From assembly GCA_015227615.1 (NCBI GenBank), contig JAALGZ010000119.1:1-21781 (forward strand): a stretch of DNA of 21,781 bases, given 5' to 3'. The position numbers and the translations under genes are program-made. Under the pieces are notes generated by a model, which saw only the letters and a list, made by a program, of their open reading frames with translations, ran no database searches and was not told where the DNA came from. Below, piece by piece: positions 20,083 to 21,781 of this stretch. Numbering within the stretch: position 1 is the stretch's first letter; each line of letters starts with the position of its first letter. Origin of the DNA: Labyrinthula sp. Ha. Lineage: Eukaryota; Sar; Bigyra; Labyrinthulida; Labyrinthulaceae.

Positions 20083-20277
20083 TTGATAATCAGAAGCAGA
20101 GTAAGAAGCGTTCGATGGTTCATAATTTGCATCAATTCTGAGACCTACAAACAGCTTGCGGCAATAGCCGATGATTATGCGTACAAGAACATACAGTCAA
20201 TGTCAAATGAAAATATTTATATCAATTCTATAGATCGAATAAACACTATTAACATCTCCTCAGTGGGTAAGTGATGC
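20083..20277 (+). CDS. Possible exon or small gene fragment, unidentified
   Basis: An open stretch of about 60 codons has coding-like, non-repetitive content (SETYKQLAAIADDYAYKN, then NSIDRINTINISS). It has no ATG near its left end. Its right end meets a good 5' splice site (GTAAGT, about 20267-20272) with a CTTAG acceptor 20 bases further on, so a very short intron (26 or 30 nt) could extend the frame. I do not recognise the product. It could be an upstream exon of the telomere-proximal gene, which I cannot show. Confidence 0.3.
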
Positions 20278-20289
20278 CCTTCATATGCT

Positions 20290-20722
20290 TAGTTTTGCTT
20301 CATCCAAAGCAAATTTTCAATCTCGACCAATAAGGGTACTTTCCCAGCACCAATGCGAAATATAACTGTTGAAAAAAAGAATATAACTTAGAATTACATA
20401 CTTTATAAGCTTTTGTGAAATCTTAGTGCGAAACACAATAAAAAAGTTAAAGGGTGAAGAAACGAGCTATTTCAACAATTTGAATGAAGAGCACGGACTG
20501 CTGGAGGGATTCTAATTACGCGAATTGCTTCTCCAACAACTTAGAATACGATAATTATACAAAAAAAGTATTTCTTTGAATATGTTACATATGATCATTA
20601 GCTATATAGTAAGTGCTGGATATCTTTTAAGGTATTTTAAACACTTTCCTAATAGTTTCTTATTATTGCCTTAAATGATCCCATAGTAATGCACCAGTGT
20701 TTTCAAATGACTGAACAAAGAG
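20290..20722 (+). other. Spacer before the telomere-proximal ORF
   Basis: There are only short open stretches (e.g. ETSYFNNLNEEHGLLEGF near 20459-20512) that look faintly coding but end at stops. An in-frame TGA at 20708-20710 precedes the ATG of the next ORF. Confidence 0.4.
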
Positions 20723-21781
20723 ATGGCAGAGAAAGAAGTAGAAGTGTTATTGAAACAAGAATCTAGGACTGTGCAAACTCTTTTCAAAAAACTTGAAATA
20801 TCGGTTTCAAATTTTGAATGCAAAGATCATCAGCAGCTTAAACACGATTCCTTTTCCAATCTACAGCAAGATATAAAGGTATTGCTTCAAGCAACAGAAA
20901 AGGTTTCCAAACTTGCAAATAAGAAAACCCAAAAGTATCAGAAATATTCTCTTATAAGCATTTCTCAACATATTATATTTCAAAAGTCCATAATGTACTT
21001 TATTTCAGGAATTATTCTCCCAATAATTTTACATGAGCTGGGGTCAAACATGCCTTTAAAGAAAAATGACGCCGCTTTGTTACAATTAATAAATCCTCCT
21101 AGAAGTTGTAAAATGGAACCAGAAAAACTCGAATTTTCTTTCAAAACTGGGGTTTTAGATTTCATACCATCTGAAGTTGACTCTATAGAAGCTTTCCAGC
21201 TGTTGTTAGACCTTTCCAAGTCCTCAAGTTTTGGTTCCTTTCTCTCCGAAAAAGCACTTCCTTTTTTTATCTTATTATTTTTTCTTCATGATAACTATTC
21301 TCTAGATGATTTAATCACGAAGATCGGATTACGATCTGCGATTATTATTATATTTTCAGTTCTTGGGCAACTTCCACTCTTGCAAAACATGATGACACTG
21401 AGATCTACATCTAAATTTCAAAGTTTGAAAAAGAAATTATCTACTAGTTTGACAAAATTACTCTTATGTGAAAAATTTTCCCAAGGTCTGGGTTTATGGT
21501 TCTTGTTAGGGTTAGGGTTAGGGTTAGGGTTAGGGTTAGGGTTAGGGTTAGGGTTAGGGTTAGGGTTAGGGTTAGGGTTAGGGTTAGGGTTAGGGTTAGG
21601 GTTAGGGTTAGGGTTAGGGTTAGGGTTAGGGTTAGGGTTAGGGTTAGGGTTAGGGTTAGGGTTAGGGTTAGGGTTAGGGTTAGGGTTAGGGTTAGGGTTA
21701 GGGTTAGGGTTAGGGTTAGGGTTAGGGTTAGGGATAGGGTTAGGGTTAGGGTTAGGGGTAGTGATAGGGTTAGGGTTAGGG
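20723..21781 (+). CDS. Telomere-truncated gene: ORF open into the TTAGGG array
   Basis: ATG at 20723 follows an in-frame TGA at 20708. The frame then stays open for all 353 remaining codons to the window end. The first ~260 codons (to about 21505) encode ordinary-looking protein: a charged, Gln/Lys-rich, probably helical N terminus (MAEKEVEVLLKQESRTVQTL, later QQDIKVLLQATEKVSKLANK). Hydrophobic segments follow: SIMYFISGIILPIILHEL at ~92-109, ALPFFILLFFL at ~179-189, and SAIIIIFSVLGQLPLL at ~204-219. It may be a coiled-coil membrane protein. I recognise no family. From about 21506 the frame reads TTA-GGG, i.e. Leu-Gly repeated to the end, because a 6-base repeat keeps the frame and this phase has no stop. 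The natural 3' end appears to have been lost, and the chromosome capped, inside the gene. A minus-strand open frame at 20980-21219 is its shadow. Confidence 0.6.
   Translation, partial: MAEKEVEVLLKQESRTVQTLFKKLEISVSNFECKDHQQLKHDSFSNLQQDIKVLLQATEKVSKLANKKTQKYQKYSLISISQHIIFQKSIMYFISGIILPIILHELGSNMPLKKNDAALLQLINPPRSCKMEPEKLEFSFKTGVLDFIPSEVDSIEAFQLLLDLSKSSSFGSFLSEKALPFFILLFFLHDNYSLDDLITKIGLRSAIIIIFSVLGQLPLLQNMMTLRSTSKFQSLKKKLSTSLTKLLLCEKFSQGLGLWFLLGLGLGLGLGLGLGLGLGLGLGLGLGLGLGLGLGLGLGLGLGLGLGLGLGLGLGLGLGLGLGLGLGLGLGLGLGLGIGLGLGLGVVIGLGLG
21505..21781 (+). repeat. Telomeric repeat array (TTAGGG)n at the chromosome end
   Basis: About 46 units of TTAGGG run toward the right end, the correct orientation for a right telomere. 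Nearly all are perfect. Variants (ATAGGG, a GTAGTG unit and a second ATAGGG) occur only in about 21734-21770, near the outer end. The sequence just before the array, GGTCTGGGTTTATGGTTCTTG, is G/T-rich and could have served as the seed for telomerase. Confidence 0.97.

Noticed and set aside
20980-21219. Minus-strand 79-residue frame
   Set aside because: It overlaps the longer plus-strand ORF that enters the telomere and has no independent support.
1-21781. CRISPR arrays, prokaryotic operons, tRNA or rRNA genes
   Set aside because: None was seen. The telomere, introns and element families make this eukaryotic nuclear DNA.

Overview
This window is the right-hand end of a eukaryotic chromosome. 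It closes with about 46 tandem TTAGGG units running 5'->3' off the end. The DNA is AT-rich, and its one convincingly intact host gene is cut by seven introns of only 28-29 nt. Families present are a chromodomain Ty3/Gypsy retroelement, an APE-type LINE, an LRR-Roc-COR GTPase and a ubiquitin-specific protease. Together these point to a unicellular eukaryote (amoeboid or similar protist) with TTAGGG telomeres. I cannot name the lineage from sequence alone.

Layout. (1) 1-~4500: the 3' part of a fossil Ty3/Gypsy LTR retrotransposon: RNase H, H2C2 zinc finger, DDE integrase, chromodomain, then a Myb/SANT-like domain. Next comes a full MT-A70 family N6-adenosine methyltransferase domain (DPPW), followed by a polypurine tract and the start of the 3' LTR. 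The methyltransferase lies inside the element, which is the most unusual arrangement here. (2) 4771-7332: a host LRR-Roc-COR gene, eight exons and 786 codons, with one leucine-rich repeat per small exon. (3) 7333-~13800: AT-rich DNA with no intact gene. It holds a decayed LINE on the minus strand (~9640-11000), a possible second LINE endonuclease scrap on the plus strand, and an unidentified minus-strand coding scrap near 12.6-12.8 kb. (4) 13820-15135 (minus): a ubiquitin-specific protease pseudogene that keeps recognisable Cys, QQDA-like, zinc-finger and His boxes but has several stops and frame changes. (5) ~15240-19340 (minus): an apparently full-length young LINE with one intact 1167-codon ORF. 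(6) 20083-20280: a weak coding scrap. (7) 20723-21781: an ORF that runs without a stop into and through the telomeric array, so it would end in a Leu-Gly repeat. It looks like a gene truncated by a chromosome break that was capped with telomere.

This is typical subtelomeric composition: mobile elements, a dead gene, a broken terminal gene and one live signalling-type gene. No operon-like cooperation is expected. The points most worth following are the retroelement-borne m6A methyltransferase, the ultra-short phase-locked introns, and the gene-telomere junction.
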